Below are positions 17,502 through 26,332 of a DNA stretch of 64,000 nt, piece after piece (position 1 is the stretch's first letter; each line of letters begins with the position of its first letter). This stretch comes from Sphingobacterium kitahiroshimense (GTDB lineage Bacteria; Bacteroidota; Bacteroidia; Sphingobacteriales; Sphingobacteriaceae), in NCBI RefSeq assembly GCF_025961315.1, contig NZ_JAOQNK010000001.1, positions 3,472,001 through 3,536,000 on the forward strand, read 5' to 3'. The translations under genes were made by a program, and so were the position numbers. Below the pieces are notes generated by a model that searched no databases, was not told the origin of the DNA, and saw only the letters and a program-made list of their open reading frames with translations.

Positions 17502-17705
17502 AAAATATAATATATAGGAATTTTTAATAAGGTTGATTAAAAATCGAAATTTATATTGACATTCACGACTTTGCATTGATTTTATTACAAAAAAGACAGA
17601 TTATTAACGATCCAAATGATTTGGAAAATCTAAAAAGAATTCCAAAAAGAATTCTTCAAAACAGATAAAGGAGAATTTATAATCACTGTATGAAAAAAGG
17701 ATATT

Positions 17706-17742
17706 ACAAAAAAAGCCTCCGATAAATCGGAGGCTTTTTCTA
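17706..17742. terminator. Intrinsic terminator after typA
   Basis: GCCTCCGAT (17715-17723) pairs perfectly with ATCGGAGGC (17726-17734), flanked by A and T runs, just past the typA stop. Confidence 0.85.
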
Positions 17743-17765
17743 TTATTTTAAATCTAATGAGATCA

Positions 17766-19565
17766 TTAAACTTTTTTGTTCACTTTACGTTCACCTTCTG
17801 TTAAGTAGATCTTACGTAAACGGATAGACTGAGGAGTAACCTCAATATATTCGTCACCTTGGATATACTCCATTGATTCTTCTAAAGAGAATTTGATCGC
17901 TGGTGCAATACGCGTATTATCATCAGTACCAGAAGCACGCATATTCGTTAATTGTTTCGCTTTAACGATATTGATTGTTAAATCGTTATCACGGATATGC
18001 TCTCCTAAAATTTGTCCTTCATAGATATCTACTCCTGGATCAACGAAGAATTTACCACGATCTTGTAATTTATCGATAGAATAAGCTGTTGTAGTACCTT
18101 TATCTAAAGAGATCAATACACCATGTTGACGTCCAGGGATTGTACCTTTCCAAGGCTCGTAACCTTTCAAACGGTGAGCCATAACAGCTTCACCAGCAGT
18201 AGCAGTCAATACGTTGTTACGTAAACCGATGATACCACGAGAAGGGATTTCGAACTCTAAGTGTTGCATTTCACCTTTAGTCTCCATAATCAATAACTCA
18301 CCTTTACGTTGTGTTACCAATTCGATTACTTTACCAGAAACTTCAGCAGGAACATCTACGACCAATACTTCGACTGGCTCACATTTCTTACCGTCAATTT
18401 CTTTCAAGATAACTTGTGGCTGACCTACTTGCAATTCGTAACCTTCGCGACGCATTGTTTCGATCAATACAGATAAATGGAGAATACCACGACCATATAC
18501 TAACCATGCATCAGGAGATTCAGTAGGAACTACACGTAATGCTAAGTTTTTCTCTAATTCTTTTTGTAAACGATCATGGATGTGACGAGAAGTAACTAAT
18601 TTACCTTCTTTACCAAAGAAAGGTGAGTTATTAATCGTGAACAACATGTTCATTGTAGGCTCATCAATATGAATAACCTCTAATTGCTCTGGGTTTTCGA
18701 AATCAGCAATAGTATCACCGATATCAAAACCTTCGATACCAACTACAGCACAGATATCACCACAAGCAACTTCTGTAACACGACGACGACCTAAACCTTC
18801 AAACGTATGTAACTCTTTTACACGAGATTTAACGATTTTACCATCGCGTTTCATCAATGAAATAGGTTGGTTCTCTTTGATTGTTCCACGTGCAACACGA
18901 CCAATAGCGATACGACCTACGAAAGTAGAGTAATCTAAAGATGTGATTTGCATTTGCAAAGTACCTTCATTAAAAGGAGATGGTGGGAAGTGAGAGATGA
19001 TAGCATCTAACAATTCAGATACATCTTCTTTAGGCTCTTTCCAATCTGTTGACATCCAACCATTTTTAGAAGAACCGTATAATACTGGAAACGCCAATTG
19101 CTCTTCAGTAGCATCTAAGCTAAAGAATAAATCAAATACATTTTCATATACTTCTTCAGGACGACAGTTTTCTTTGTCTACTTTATTAACAACTACCAAA
19201 GGTTTCAATCCTAAAGCTAAAGCTTTTTGTGTAACGAAACGAGTTTGAGGCATAGGACCTTCAAAAGCATCTACTAATAACACAACACCATCAGCCATCT
19301 TCAAGACACGCTCAACCTCACCACCGAAATCGGCGTGACCAGGAGTGTCAATAACGTTGATTTTCACACCTTTGTATTGAACAGAAACGTTTTTAGCAAC
19401 GATTGTAATACCGCGTTCACGCTCTAGATCGTTATTATCTAAAATTAAATCACCTGTACCATCATTATCTCTAAAAAGATTTGTGAAGTGTAAGATTTTG
19501 TCTACCAACGTAGTTTTACCGTGATCGACGTGAGCGATAATCGCTATATTTCTAATATTTTGCAT
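17766..19565 (-). CDS. typA: Ribosome-associated GTPase TypA/BipA
   Basis: This 599-residue translational GTPase of the EF-G superfamily acts in ribosome assembly and stress translation. G1 is AHVDHGKT (12-19), G3 is DTPGHADF, and G4 is NKVDKEN near 128. An EF-G-like domain II and the BipA-specific C-terminal region (GIIGLRNNVLTATAGEAVMAH) follow. It has the usual family length (about 600). A -7 box lies 32 nt upstream of the ATG. Unrelated genes flank it and it is monocistronic. Confidence 0.97.
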   Translation of the reverse strand: MQNIRNIAIIAHVDHGKTTLVDKILHFTNLFRDNDGTGDLILDNNDLERERGITIVAKNVSVQYKGVKINVIDTPGHADFGGEVERVLKMADGVVLLVDAFEGPMPQTRFVTQKALALGLKPLVVVNKVDKENCRPEEVYENVFDLFFSLDATEEQLAFPVLYGSSKNGWMSTDWKEPKEDVSELLDAIISHFPPSPFNEGTLQMQITSLDYSTFVGRIAIGRVARGTIKENQPISLMKRDGKIVKSRVKELHTFEGLGRRRVTEVACGDICAVVGIEGFDIGDTIADFENPEQLEVIHIDEPTMNMLFTINNSPFFGKEGKLVTSRHIHDRLQKELEKNLALRVVPTESPDAWLVYGRGILHLSVLIETMRREGYELQVGQPQVILKEIDGKKCEPVEVLVVDVPAEVSGKVIELVTQRKGELLIMETKGEMQHLEFEIPSRGIIGLRNNVLTATAGEAVMAHRLKGYEPWKGTIPGRQHGVLISLDKGTTTAYSIDKLQDRGKFFVDPGVDIYEGQILGEHIRDNDLTINIVKAKQLTNMRASGTDDNTRIAPAIKFSLEESMEYIQGDEYIEVTPQSIRLRKIYLTEGERKVNKKV

Positions 19566-19597
19566 CCAGCAAGTAAATTTGTTTTAAATTCAGGGTG

Positions 19598-19605
19598 CAA
19601 AGATA
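19598..19605 (-). promoter_or_regulatory. typA -7 box (TATCTTTG)
   Basis: A perfect TAnnTTTG box on the minus strand, followed by C as often seen, 32 nt before the typA start. I find no clear -33 TTTG at the expected distance. Confidence 0.55.
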
Positions 19606-19643
19606 AGTATTTTGCATCATAAATTCATATAACTATGTGTATT

Positions 19644-20834
19644 TTATTTGATTACAGCTAAATCTTTTCCAACTTTTATGAATGCTGCTATTGCTTTATC
19701 CAAATGACTGATCTCATGACCTGCCGAAATCTGAACACGGATACGTGCTTTTCCTTGTGGAACAACAGGGTAATAGAAACCAATTACATAGATTCCTTCT
19801 GCCAACATTCTGGTTGCAAATTCTTGTGCTAATTTTGCATCATACAGCATAACAGGCACAATAGGGTGAAATCCCGGTTTAATATCAAAACCTGCTGCTG
19901 TCATTTTTTCACGGAAATAAGCTGTATTTGCTTCTAATTTATCGCGTAAGTCTGTCGTTTCACTTAGCATGTCTAAGACTGCTACAGAAGCTCCTGCGAT
20001 GGCTGGCGCTAAAGTATTGGAGAACAAGTATGGACGGGAACGCTGACGTAACATATCGATAATTTCTTTACGACCAGAAGTAAAACCTCCAGATGCACCA
20101 CCTAATGCTTTACCTAACGTTCCAGTAATGATATCAACGCGATCAATTACATTATATAATTCATGTGTTCCACGTCCAGTTTTACCAATAAAACCTGTAC
20201 AGTGTGACTCATCGATCATCACTAATGCTTCATATTTATCTGCTAGATCACAGATCTGATCTAATGGGGCTACGGAACCGTCCATAGAGAATGCTCCGTC
20301 TGTAACGATAATACGGTGACGCGCGCCAGAAGCCGCTTGTAACTGAGCTTCTAAATCTGCCATATTCGCGTTTTTATAACGGAAACGTTGTGCTTTACAC
20401 AAACGGACACCATCGATAATAGATGCATGATTCAATTCATCTGAAATGATCGCATCTTCTGCACCTAATAAAGGTTCGAATACTCCGCCATTGGCATCAA
20501 ATGCCGCCGCATATAAAATAGTATCTTCTGTTCCTAAAAATTTAGAAATTTTTGCTTCCAACTCTTTGTGAATATCCTGTGTTCCACAAATAAAACGTAC
20601 TGATGACATTCCATATCCATGTGAATCAATTGCTTTTTTTGCTGCTTCAGTTACTTTAGGATGTGATGATAATCCTAAATAGTTATTTGCACAAAAATTG
20701 ATGACTTCTTCACCAGTGCTTACTTTAATATCAGCACCTTGAGGCGTAGTAATTACGCGTTCTTCTTTATACAAACCAGCTTCTTTGATAGCTGCTAATT
20801 CTTTCTGCAATGCAGGTTGAAGAGTTTTATACAT
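19644..20834 (-). CDS. kbl: Glycine C-acetyltransferase (2-amino-3-ketobutyrate CoA ligase)
   Basis: This 396-residue PLP enzyme of the alpha-oxoamine synthase family converts 2-amino-3-oxobutyrate and CoA to glycine and acetyl-CoA in threonine degradation. The PLP lysine is K242 in [10 protein letters not shown], and [12 protein letters not shown] carries the cofactor-contacting Asp and His. The N-terminus ([19 protein letters not shown]) and the 396-residue length match Kbl better than BioF or serine palmitoyltransferase. Threonine dehydrogenase (tdh) is not adjacent. Confidence 0.95.
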   Translation of the reverse strand: MYKTLQPALQKELAAIKEAGLYKEERVITTPQGADIKVSTGEEVINFCANNYLGLSSHPKVTEAAKKAIDSHGYGMSSVRFICGTQDIHKELEAKISKFLGTEDTILYAAAFDANGGVFEPLLGAEDAIISDELNHASIIDGVRLCKAQRFRYKNANMADLEAQLQAASGARHRIIVTDGAFSMDGSVAPLDQICDLADKYEALVMIDESHCTGFIGKTGRGTHELYNVIDRVDIITGTLGKALGGASGGFTSGRKEIIDMLRQRSRPYLFSNTLAPAIAGASVAVLDMLSETTDLRDKLEANTAYFREKMTAAGFDIKPGFHPIVPVMLYDAKLAQEFATRMLAEGIYVIGFYYPVVPQGKARIRVQISAGHEISHLDKAIAAFIKVGKDLAVIK

Positions 20835-20917
20835 AATAATTCAAAATTTTCTACAATAATAAGATTTTATAAGAGCATTTACTCCACTTATAAATGAAGT
20901 TTATGTTATTAATGCCT

Positions 20918-20925
20918 CAAAAGTA
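20918..20925 (-). promoter_or_regulatory. kbl -7 box (TACTTTTG)
   Basis: A perfect TAnnTTTG box on the minus strand in the short gap between the upstream permease gene and kbl, 84 nt before the kbl start. No good -33 element is visible; a TTG lies 16 nt upstream, closer than usual. Confidence 0.45.
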
Positions 20926-20949
20926 TGTGAAACCGTTTGCACAATTTTA

Positions 20950-22197
20950 CTATTCATAACGTAATGCTTCTACAGGATCTAATTTTGAAGCTTTTGATGC
21001 AGGGTAATAGCCTGAGAGCATACCCACCAGAACACATACAGTAAAACCTAATATGATCCAATTCCAAGGAACAATAAATGATGCACCCAATTGTAATGCC
21101 AGCAGGTTGCCGATAACGATACCCAATATAATTCCTGCTGCCCCACCAATTAAACAGATAACAACTGCTTCTATTAAGAACTGTTTACGTATCACCGAAG
21201 GGGTTGCTCCAATTGCCTTACGGATTCCAATCTCGCGCGTCCGCTCTGTTACAGAAACCAGCATAATATTCATTAAACCGATGGAAGCTCCTATTAATGT
21301 TATTAATGCAATCACGATTGCTCCCATTGTAATGATAACCATATTTTGAAGTAAGATCTGCGCAACCGCATCAGATTTCGTGATTTCAAAATCAGATGTT
21401 TGTTTAGCTGTCAACCCACGTATATTACGGAACACAATAGTAGCCTCCCCTACTGCGGCTTCTAAGCGGACCGGATCATTAACCGATATCGTAATGGTAT
21501 AAGAAGGCTCAACACCACCCATTACTGTTCTTGCTTTTACCAAAGGTATCAAACAGGCCTTATCAGCGCCCATACCAGCGCTTGATCCCTTATTTTTTAA
21601 TACTCCGATTACTTGATAACGCACCCCACCGATTGTCATAAATTCACCTATCGGATTGATGGTGCCTTTAAATAATTTTTGATATATTTCATCACCGATA
21701 ATGACAACAGGACTTCCTTTATAAACTTCCTGATTCGTAAAATTACGACCAATAGACAAGTTATATCCGGATGTTTTTAAATAGGATTCATCTGATCCGA
21801 TGACACCGATATTAGGATTTGTTTTTTCTGATTTATATTTTGCGGTTGCTGCCCATGAAACATTCACGTTGAGCGAGGTGACGGCGTCAAACTTATATTG
21901 TTCTTTAAAGCTGACCGCTTCACGGTATGTAATGGATGAATATACCTTCGACTGCTCACCGCTATTTCCAATGCGGACATTCAGACCGCGATTCCGAATA
22001 TTAAATGAATTGGATCCCATTGAAGAAAAGGAGTCTGTTAAAGACGATTTAATCGCATCTATAGATGTTAAAACACCTATAAGTGCCGTAATGCCTATTG
22101 CGATAATCAGTGCTGTCAGAAATGTGCGCAACTTATTGCCTACAATGGATTGGAGAGCAAGTTTTATATTCTCTGAATAGGACATTTTAACAGCCAT
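20950..22197 (-). CDS. MacB/FtsX-type ABC transporter permease
   Basis: A 415-residue permease with an N-terminal TM helix (about 22-46), a periplasmic MacB_PCD domain (about 47-265) and three C-terminal TM helices of the FtsX domain (about 275-400), including the typical [16 protein letters not shown] loop before the FtsX core. Such permeases form mechanotransmission complexes or lipoprotein/peptide exporters with a MacB/LolD-type ATPase. No ATPase or membrane-fusion protein is adjacent, so the partner must be encoded elsewhere. Cargo is unknown. It is followed by kbl, which has its own -7 box. Confidence 0.9.
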   Translation of the reverse strand: MAVKMSYSENIKLALQSIVGNKLRTFLTALIIAIGITALIGVLTSIDAIKSSLTDSFSSMGSNSFNIRNRGLNVRIGNSGEQSKVYSSITYREAVSFKEQYKFDAVTSLNVNVSWAATAKYKSEKTNPNIGVIGSDESYLKTSGYNLSIGRNFTNQEVYKGSPVVIIGDEIYQKLFKGTINPIGEFMTIGGVRYQVIGVLKNKGSSAGMGADKACLIPLVKARTVMGGVEPSYTITISVNDPVRLEAAVGEATIVFRNIRGLTAKQTSDFEITKSDAVAQILLQNMVIITMGAIVIALITLIGASIGLMNIMLVSVTERTREIGIRKAIGATPSVIRKQFLIEAVVICLIGGAAGIILGIVIGNLLALQLGASFIVPWNWIILGFTVCVLVGMLSGYYPASKASKLDPVEALRYE

Positions 22198-22279
22198 AGC
22201 AATTCTATCGTTAATATTTAGATTGCTGAAATTACTGCTATTAAATTAATTTTACAATGTTTTTAATAATTAAAGACCC

Positions 22280-22325
22280 TAAAAGAAAAAGCGCCCTTAT
22301 AAATAAGTAGCGCTTTCCATTTTTT
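22280..22325 (-). terminator. Intrinsic terminator of the DUF2147 gene
   Basis: AAAGCGC (22288-22294) pairs with GCGCTTT (22310-22316), and the inner CTTAT/ATAAG pair (22296-22307) extends the hairpin. On the minus strand it is followed by a T-rich run. Confidence 0.65.
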
Positions 22326-22335
22326 TACCAAAGCT

Positions 22336-22764
22336 TTAGTTCACCCTTTTCCATGATTCAGTACGTCCGAATAAACTGACGCCCACATAGCCCCTGATAT
22401 CTAACTTATCTGTTCCCTGTAAGGTCATTTTACAACTATAGGTTTTTCCTGTTTTTGGATCATATATTTTACCGTCCTGATAGACATTACCATCTTTTGA
22501 AAAGTTAGTCAAAATCTCTAAGCCCTGAACCTGTCTGCTTTGCAAACTTTTATCGGGATTCTTAACGTCCTTTTTAATATTACCCTGTGCATCATTTGGT
22601 TCTTTCAACCAATATAGTTTACCAAAATACTTTTCACCTTTTTTGTAGATTTCTATTCTACCCTCTCCACTAGGATTCTGCCATTTTCCAATAATAGGGT
22701 CAGATTGTGCAAAAATTAATACTGACGTAAATACCAGCATCAGTGTCATGATCATCTTTTTCAT
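22336..22764 (-). CDS. DUF2147 family secreted protein
   Basis: A 142-residue protein with a signal peptide (about 1-19, ending LIFAQ) and a DUF2147 domain: DPIIGKWQNPSGEGRIEIY at the start, GKIYDPKTGKTYSCKMTL in the middle, and GYVGVSLFGRTESWKR at the end. The family folds as a small beta-barrel and has no known function. It is a single gene with its own terminator. Confidence 0.88.
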   Translation of the reverse strand: MKKMIMTLMLVFTSVLIFAQSDPIIGKWQNPSGEGRIEIYKKGEKYFGKLYWLKEPNDAQGNIKKDVKNPDKSLQSRQVQGLEILTNFSKDGNVYQDGKIYDPKTGKTYSCKMTLQGTDKLDIRGYVGVSLFGRTESWKRVN

Positions 22765-22932
22765 ATTGTCTCTGTTATAATTGTTTATGTGAATTTACAA
22801 AATTTATATTATGCAAGCATAACATATATGCAATTAATTATATTAAACAGATTAAAGTACCAAAAGTTTAATTTGGGAGAGACGAATAGCAAACGATCGT
22901 TTAGGAGTAGAATTTGGCACCGCATTTGATGA

Positions 22933-22940
22933 TAATTTTG
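22933..22940 (+). promoter_or_regulatory. -7 box (TAATTTTG) of the holin-like gene
   Basis: A perfect TAnnTTTG box 27 nt before the ATG at 22968. A TTTG lies 16 nt upstream (22913-22916), shorter than the usual 19-21 nt. Confidence 0.45.
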
Positions 22941-22967
22941 TAAGATTAACTTAAAATTATAAATATC

Positions 22968-23315
22968 ATGAAATTCATTATTAGCCTACTTATTACAGGT
23001 GTAGTGATTGCACTAGCAGCCTACATATCTCCAGGAGTACATGTTGCCAGCTTTCTTTGGGCTATCATAACAGGTCTTGTTATTGGATTTGTTAATGCCA
23101 CTGTTGGTTCAATTTTAAGGTTGTTCACTTTTCCATTAAATTGGTTAACACTGGGACTAGTTTCTTTTATCATTACCGTACTTATGATATTATTAACTGA
23201 TTCATTACTCGGATCTAAATTTGATGTTTCCGGTTTCTGGACAGCGGCGCTCTTTGCAATTGTAGTAGCGGTGCTAGAAATGATCATTGGAAAAATGTTT
23301 CCTAGCAAAGATTAA
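22968..23315 (+). CDS. Phage holin family IV / YvlD-like membrane protein
   Basis: A 115-residue protein that is almost entirely four hydrophobic helices (about 3-20, 27-48, 57-78, 87-110). The pattern ITGLVIGFVNATVGSILRLFTFPLNWLTLGL matches the family annotated as '4-TMS phage holin superfamily IV' (YvlD-like). Outside phages these are chromosomal membrane proteins linked to envelope stress. No lysin or phage gene is nearby, so a lytic role is unlikely. Confidence 0.85.
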   Translation: MKFIISLLITGVVIALAAYISPGVHVASFLWAIITGLVIGFVNATVGSILRLFTFPLNWLTLGLVSFIITVLMILLTDSLLGSKFDVSGFWTAALFAIVVAVLEMIIGKMFPSKD

Positions 23316-23415
23316 AAAAATATAGGATCATGTGCCACTATTGAAAATTCTACATTTAGAAGTAAGAAAGTTACAATAGTCACAAATACGATATGTATCT
23401 AAAAAACGAATAGAG

Positions 23416-23440
23416 GCCAATCGATATCGATTGGCTTCTA
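23416..23440. terminator. Perfect 20-bp palindrome between convergent genes
   Basis: GCCAATCGATATCGATTGGC (23416-23435) is a perfect palindrome with no unpaired centre. It lies between the stops of the holin-like and PepSY genes. It is a plausible terminator for the PepSY gene side (T-rich on the minus strand) but weak for the plus strand. A protein-binding site is also possible. Confidence 0.5.
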
Positions 23441-23461
23441 CTATGAATACGTAAATAATAG

Positions 23462-24820
23462 CTATTTGCGTTTAGGTTTTTTCTTCATCTTATTAATCCA
23501 GATAAATACACCTGTTACTGGTAATGAGGTGGCGATTAAGCAGGAAATAAAATAAAGTATTTTGGTAAAAGGTCCGTATACATCTCCGATATGCAATGCT
23601 TTTACAGATGCCGAAGCCCTTTGTGAAAAAGTTTTTTCAACGAAAATTTCTTTTTCCAAAATTTCACCCGTATACTGATCCAAAGTAAGTTTATCACCTG
23701 CTGATGGTGCAAAAAATCCCACTTTATTCTTCAATATACTAATTGTTCCTGTGCTATCTTTAGGAAAGTTAATCGTAACATCACCATCGTACGGAAGAAC
23801 TTTATTGATAGCAATCAAAGTTTCATCAATCGTTATTATTCTTTTCCCCGTTATTGGATAGATAGAGACAAGCTTAGTCTTTTCCTCCTTCTTTTCGGAA
23901 GGCGCTTCATAGGTCCCCCAAGTTTTTTGCCAGCCTGTGCGGTACCAGTCAAATGACCAAAATGGTCCGGTGACACTCATCAAAAACAAAATGATACAGC
24001 TATAAAAACCTAGTGTATTGTGAATATCATGGTTGATTCGCTTCCAGTTTCCTGACCATTTTATCGATAAACCATTTTTCCATCCTCTTAACTTATTTGG
24101 AAACCAGATGATCATTCCACTGATGACGCCCAATAGAAATAATAAAGTAGCAGTTCCTGTGATCCAGCTACCTAGTTTTCTATTCTCAATCCCATCAAAA
24201 ATTGGTTCTTTGATCTCATTTAAGAGCAACCAGCGGTGTAATCCGAACATCACCTGCATCATGTCATTGGTGCCATTTTTAATCTCTCCGACATCACCAA
24301 TTAATTCACCTGTATAAGGATTAACCATCATTTGATTTGCTCTTGGTTTACGTCCAGCCTCTTTCTTCGGTTCTTCCTTTTTGGAGTCCGCCAACTTATC
24401 ATTAGCTTTTTCAACCCTAGCTTTTCCTTCTCCTGCTTTCTTATCTACAGAAATAGACGGTCCATTGTCCTTTGCAGAAGACTCTTTACCTTCAATATCT
24501 TTTTTTGGTTTATTATATAAAATTGCTAAAGTCCGCTCCTGATCAAATGGTATTTTAATACCAACAACTTTACCCTTGATATTATCTTTAGAAATACGCA
24601 ATAATGAATCAGTGTTTATCTTCTGCTTTCCAGCTGAAGCAACCTGATAATACTGTGGTGCTGCTGCCTCTCGAATCTCCGTATTGTAGACATATACAGT
24701 TCCTGTTAAACACACGACAAAAACGACGATACCGCTAATAAGCCCAAACCAAAGATGTAGATCGTTAAATAGTTTTCTGATTTTCTGCCAATTAGATTTT
24801 TTCGCTTTTGTTGCTTTCAT
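23462..24820 (-). CDS. PepSY-associated TM helix protein (PiuB-like), iron-uptake linked
   Basis: A 452-residue inner-membrane protein of the PepSY_TM/PiuB family, often encoded next to siderophore receptors and thought to act in reductive iron release from ferric siderophores (family knowledge, mechanism not proven here). TM helices are visible near 24-46 (LWFGLISGIVVFVVCLTGTV), 215-240, 270-292 and 420-440, with PepSY-like periplasmic segments. An odd feature is a Lys/Glu/Ser-rich low-complexity insert at about 104-165. It lies downstream of the DUF4374 and TonB-receptor genes on the same strand but is separated from them by a strong terminator. Confidence 0.88.
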   Translation of the reverse strand: MKATKAKKSNWQKIRKLFNDLHLWFGLISGIVVFVVCLTGTVYVYNTEIREAAAPQYYQVASAGKQKINTDSLLRISKDNIKGKVVGIKIPFDQERTLAILYNKPKKDIEGKESSAKDNGPSISVDKKAGEGKARVEKANDKLADSKKEEPKKEAGRKPRANQMMVNPYTGELIGDVGEIKNGTNDMMQVMFGLHRWLLLNEIKEPIFDGIENRKLGSWITGTATLLFLLGVISGMIIWFPNKLRGWKNGLSIKWSGNWKRINHDIHNTLGFYSCIILFLMSVTGPFWSFDWYRTGWQKTWGTYEAPSEKKEEKTKLVSIYPITGKRIITIDETLIAINKVLPYDGDVTINFPKDSTGTISILKNKVGFFAPSAGDKLTLDQYTGEILEKEIFVEKTFSQRASASVKALHIGDVYGPFTKILYFISCLIATSLPVTGVFIWINKMKKKPKRK

Positions 24821-24855
24821 ATTTTACTGTTTAGGGTATGGTTTTAAAATAAAAA

Positions 24856-24885
24856 ATTAGGAAAGGTAATCATACCTTTCCTAAT
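24856..24885 (-). terminator. Intrinsic terminator between DUF4374 and PepSY genes
   Basis: ATTAGGAAAGGTA (24856-24868) pairs perfectly with 24873-24885 around a 4-nt loop, followed on the minus strand by a T-rich tract. It should limit read-through from the TonB-receptor/DUF4374 unit into the PepSY gene. Confidence 0.85.
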
Positions 24886-24908
24886 TCATAACTAAAATAC
24901 AGTTTATC

Positions 24909-26318
24909 CTAGTAAGCTCCTAAATAGAAACTACCTGATTGATTTTTTAATTTAGCTCCTTTTGTGATCTGTTTTGTTTTTGTATCAATGATATAAATAT
25001 GACCATCGACACCATTTGGAGTCATCGGAACATATGCCAGATCCCCGATCACACCGATATTCTGGAATTGACCAAAAGTTCCTGTTATAGCTGTTACACC
25101 AGTTACTTTATCAGCCGATCTGCCAGAGAATCCGATATTAGTTTGGTTTTCAGTAGCCAATTTCACTGCTGTATTAGCCGTTAAATCAATTAAAGCCAAG
25201 TAACCACCATCAACACCTGTTTCTGTATACAAAACCAGACCGATATTATTTTTCACATGTCTCCATGCACGGATAGCAACATTATTACTTGTTCCTAAAG
25301 CTGTTTTTAAATCAAAATTATAAGCATTATCATAAGTTCCTGTAGAGCCGTTTATTCTTAAAATTTGTGATCCGGAAGTAGCCGTTGCTTGGTAAATATT
25401 TCCATCAGTACCCAAGTATTGCGTCATAGTACGGTATGAGTGATTGTTCGCTTTACCATTAGCAGCATAAATCAATTTTGGATTGTTTAAAGAAGGATAA
25501 TCCACAACTAAAGTTGCAGTACCCAATTCATTTTTTCCTGACGTCCATACCTGATTTCCGTCGCCATTAACCGTAGATTGTTTAGTTACATCTGTTCTTG
25601 TTAAATTACAGCCGATAAAGATTTTTGTTTTTGAGGCATTCAAAATTGGCACATCGATACGACCGATCTGATAACCTGCTTTTGTTTGCTCTGCAGTAAA
25701 CGGAATTGTAAATTCTGTCTGACGGGTAATCTGAGGATCATTCAAATTCAACACAGCAATTTTTGCAGTACTTGCAACATTAACAAAATCTGCACCTGCG
25801 CCCTCTTTCGAACCTGTAACTTTAGAAGATGCATATACACCAACGCCAATACCTTCTGCTGCAACTACCCAACGAGGTGCTGTACCCAAAATAGGTTCAG
25901 TATTCACTTCTTCACGTGTATCAACAAAGCTCTTACCTCCTTCAACTTTGTATTTATTAAAAATTCCTCCGTCATTACCTGTGTATTGAATATTGTATAA
26001 GAAATTTCCATTGACAGAGCCCTGCACCCGCGCCGTACGCTGCGATCTTAAGCCATATCCATTGGCAAAGACATTCACTTCAAAATTTGCATCTTTTGCT
26101 TGTTCCGGCGTGATCGCAAATGCCATCGTACCACCATTTCCTGCTGTTCCTTCAGCATCTGGAAATGCACCTGTTAATGTAATATATTTACGGTCTGCCA
26201 CATCTGGTCCTGAAGCCTGTTGACCAGCATCAACACCCTCACTTTTTTTACAAGAGGTTAAAGCACCGATTGCGATTGCAGTACCAAGTACCGCTGTCTT
26301 AAAAAATTTCGTTTTCAT
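24909..26318 (-). CDS. DUF4374 lipoprotein, iron-locus component
   Basis: A 469-residue lipoprotein: signal peptide with lipobox LTSCKK (lipidated Cys at about 23), then a DUF4374-like beta-rich domain probably forming a beta-propeller (repeated phrases such as TAKIAVLNLNDPQIT, KTKIFIGCNLTRTD, IGDLAYVPMTPNG). DUF4374 proteins are typically encoded beside TonB-dependent siderophore receptors in Bacteroidota, and a surface substrate-capture role has been proposed by analogy. Here it lies 14 nt downstream of the receptor gene on the same strand, clearly in one operon. Ligand unknown. Confidence 0.85.
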   Translation of the reverse strand: MKTKFFKTAVLGTAIAIGALTSCKKSEGVDAGQQASGPDVADRKYITLTGAFPDAEGTAGNGGTMAFAITPEQAKDANFEVNVFANGYGLRSQRTARVQGSVNGNFLYNIQYTGNDGGIFNKYKVEGGKSFVDTREEVNTEPILGTAPRWVVAAEGIGVGVYASSKVTGSKEGAGADFVNVASTAKIAVLNLNDPQITRQTEFTIPFTAEQTKAGYQIGRIDVPILNASKTKIFIGCNLTRTDVTKQSTVNGDGNQVWTSGKNELGTATLVVDYPSLNNPKLIYAANGKANNHSYRTMTQYLGTDGNIYQATATSGSQILRINGSTGTYDNAYNFDLKTALGTSNNVAIRAWRHVKNNIGLVLYTETGVDGGYLALIDLTANTAVKLATENQTNIGFSGRSADKVTGVTAITGTFGQFQNIGVIGDLAYVPMTPNGVDGHIYIIDTKTKQITKGAKLKNQSGSFYLGAY

Positions 26319-26332
26319 GTGAATTTTTGTAT

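Noticed and set aside
21800..22180. 126-codon plus-strand frame opposite the ABC permease
   Set aside because: Shadow of the permease coding sequence; no independent evidence.
22968..23315. Prophage lysis gene
   Set aside because: The holin-like annotation is family-level only; there is no endolysin, tail or integrase gene nearby.
24856..24885. Hairpin as an iron-regulated RNA element
   Set aside because: A perfect stem plus T-tract is explained by ordinary intrinsic termination.
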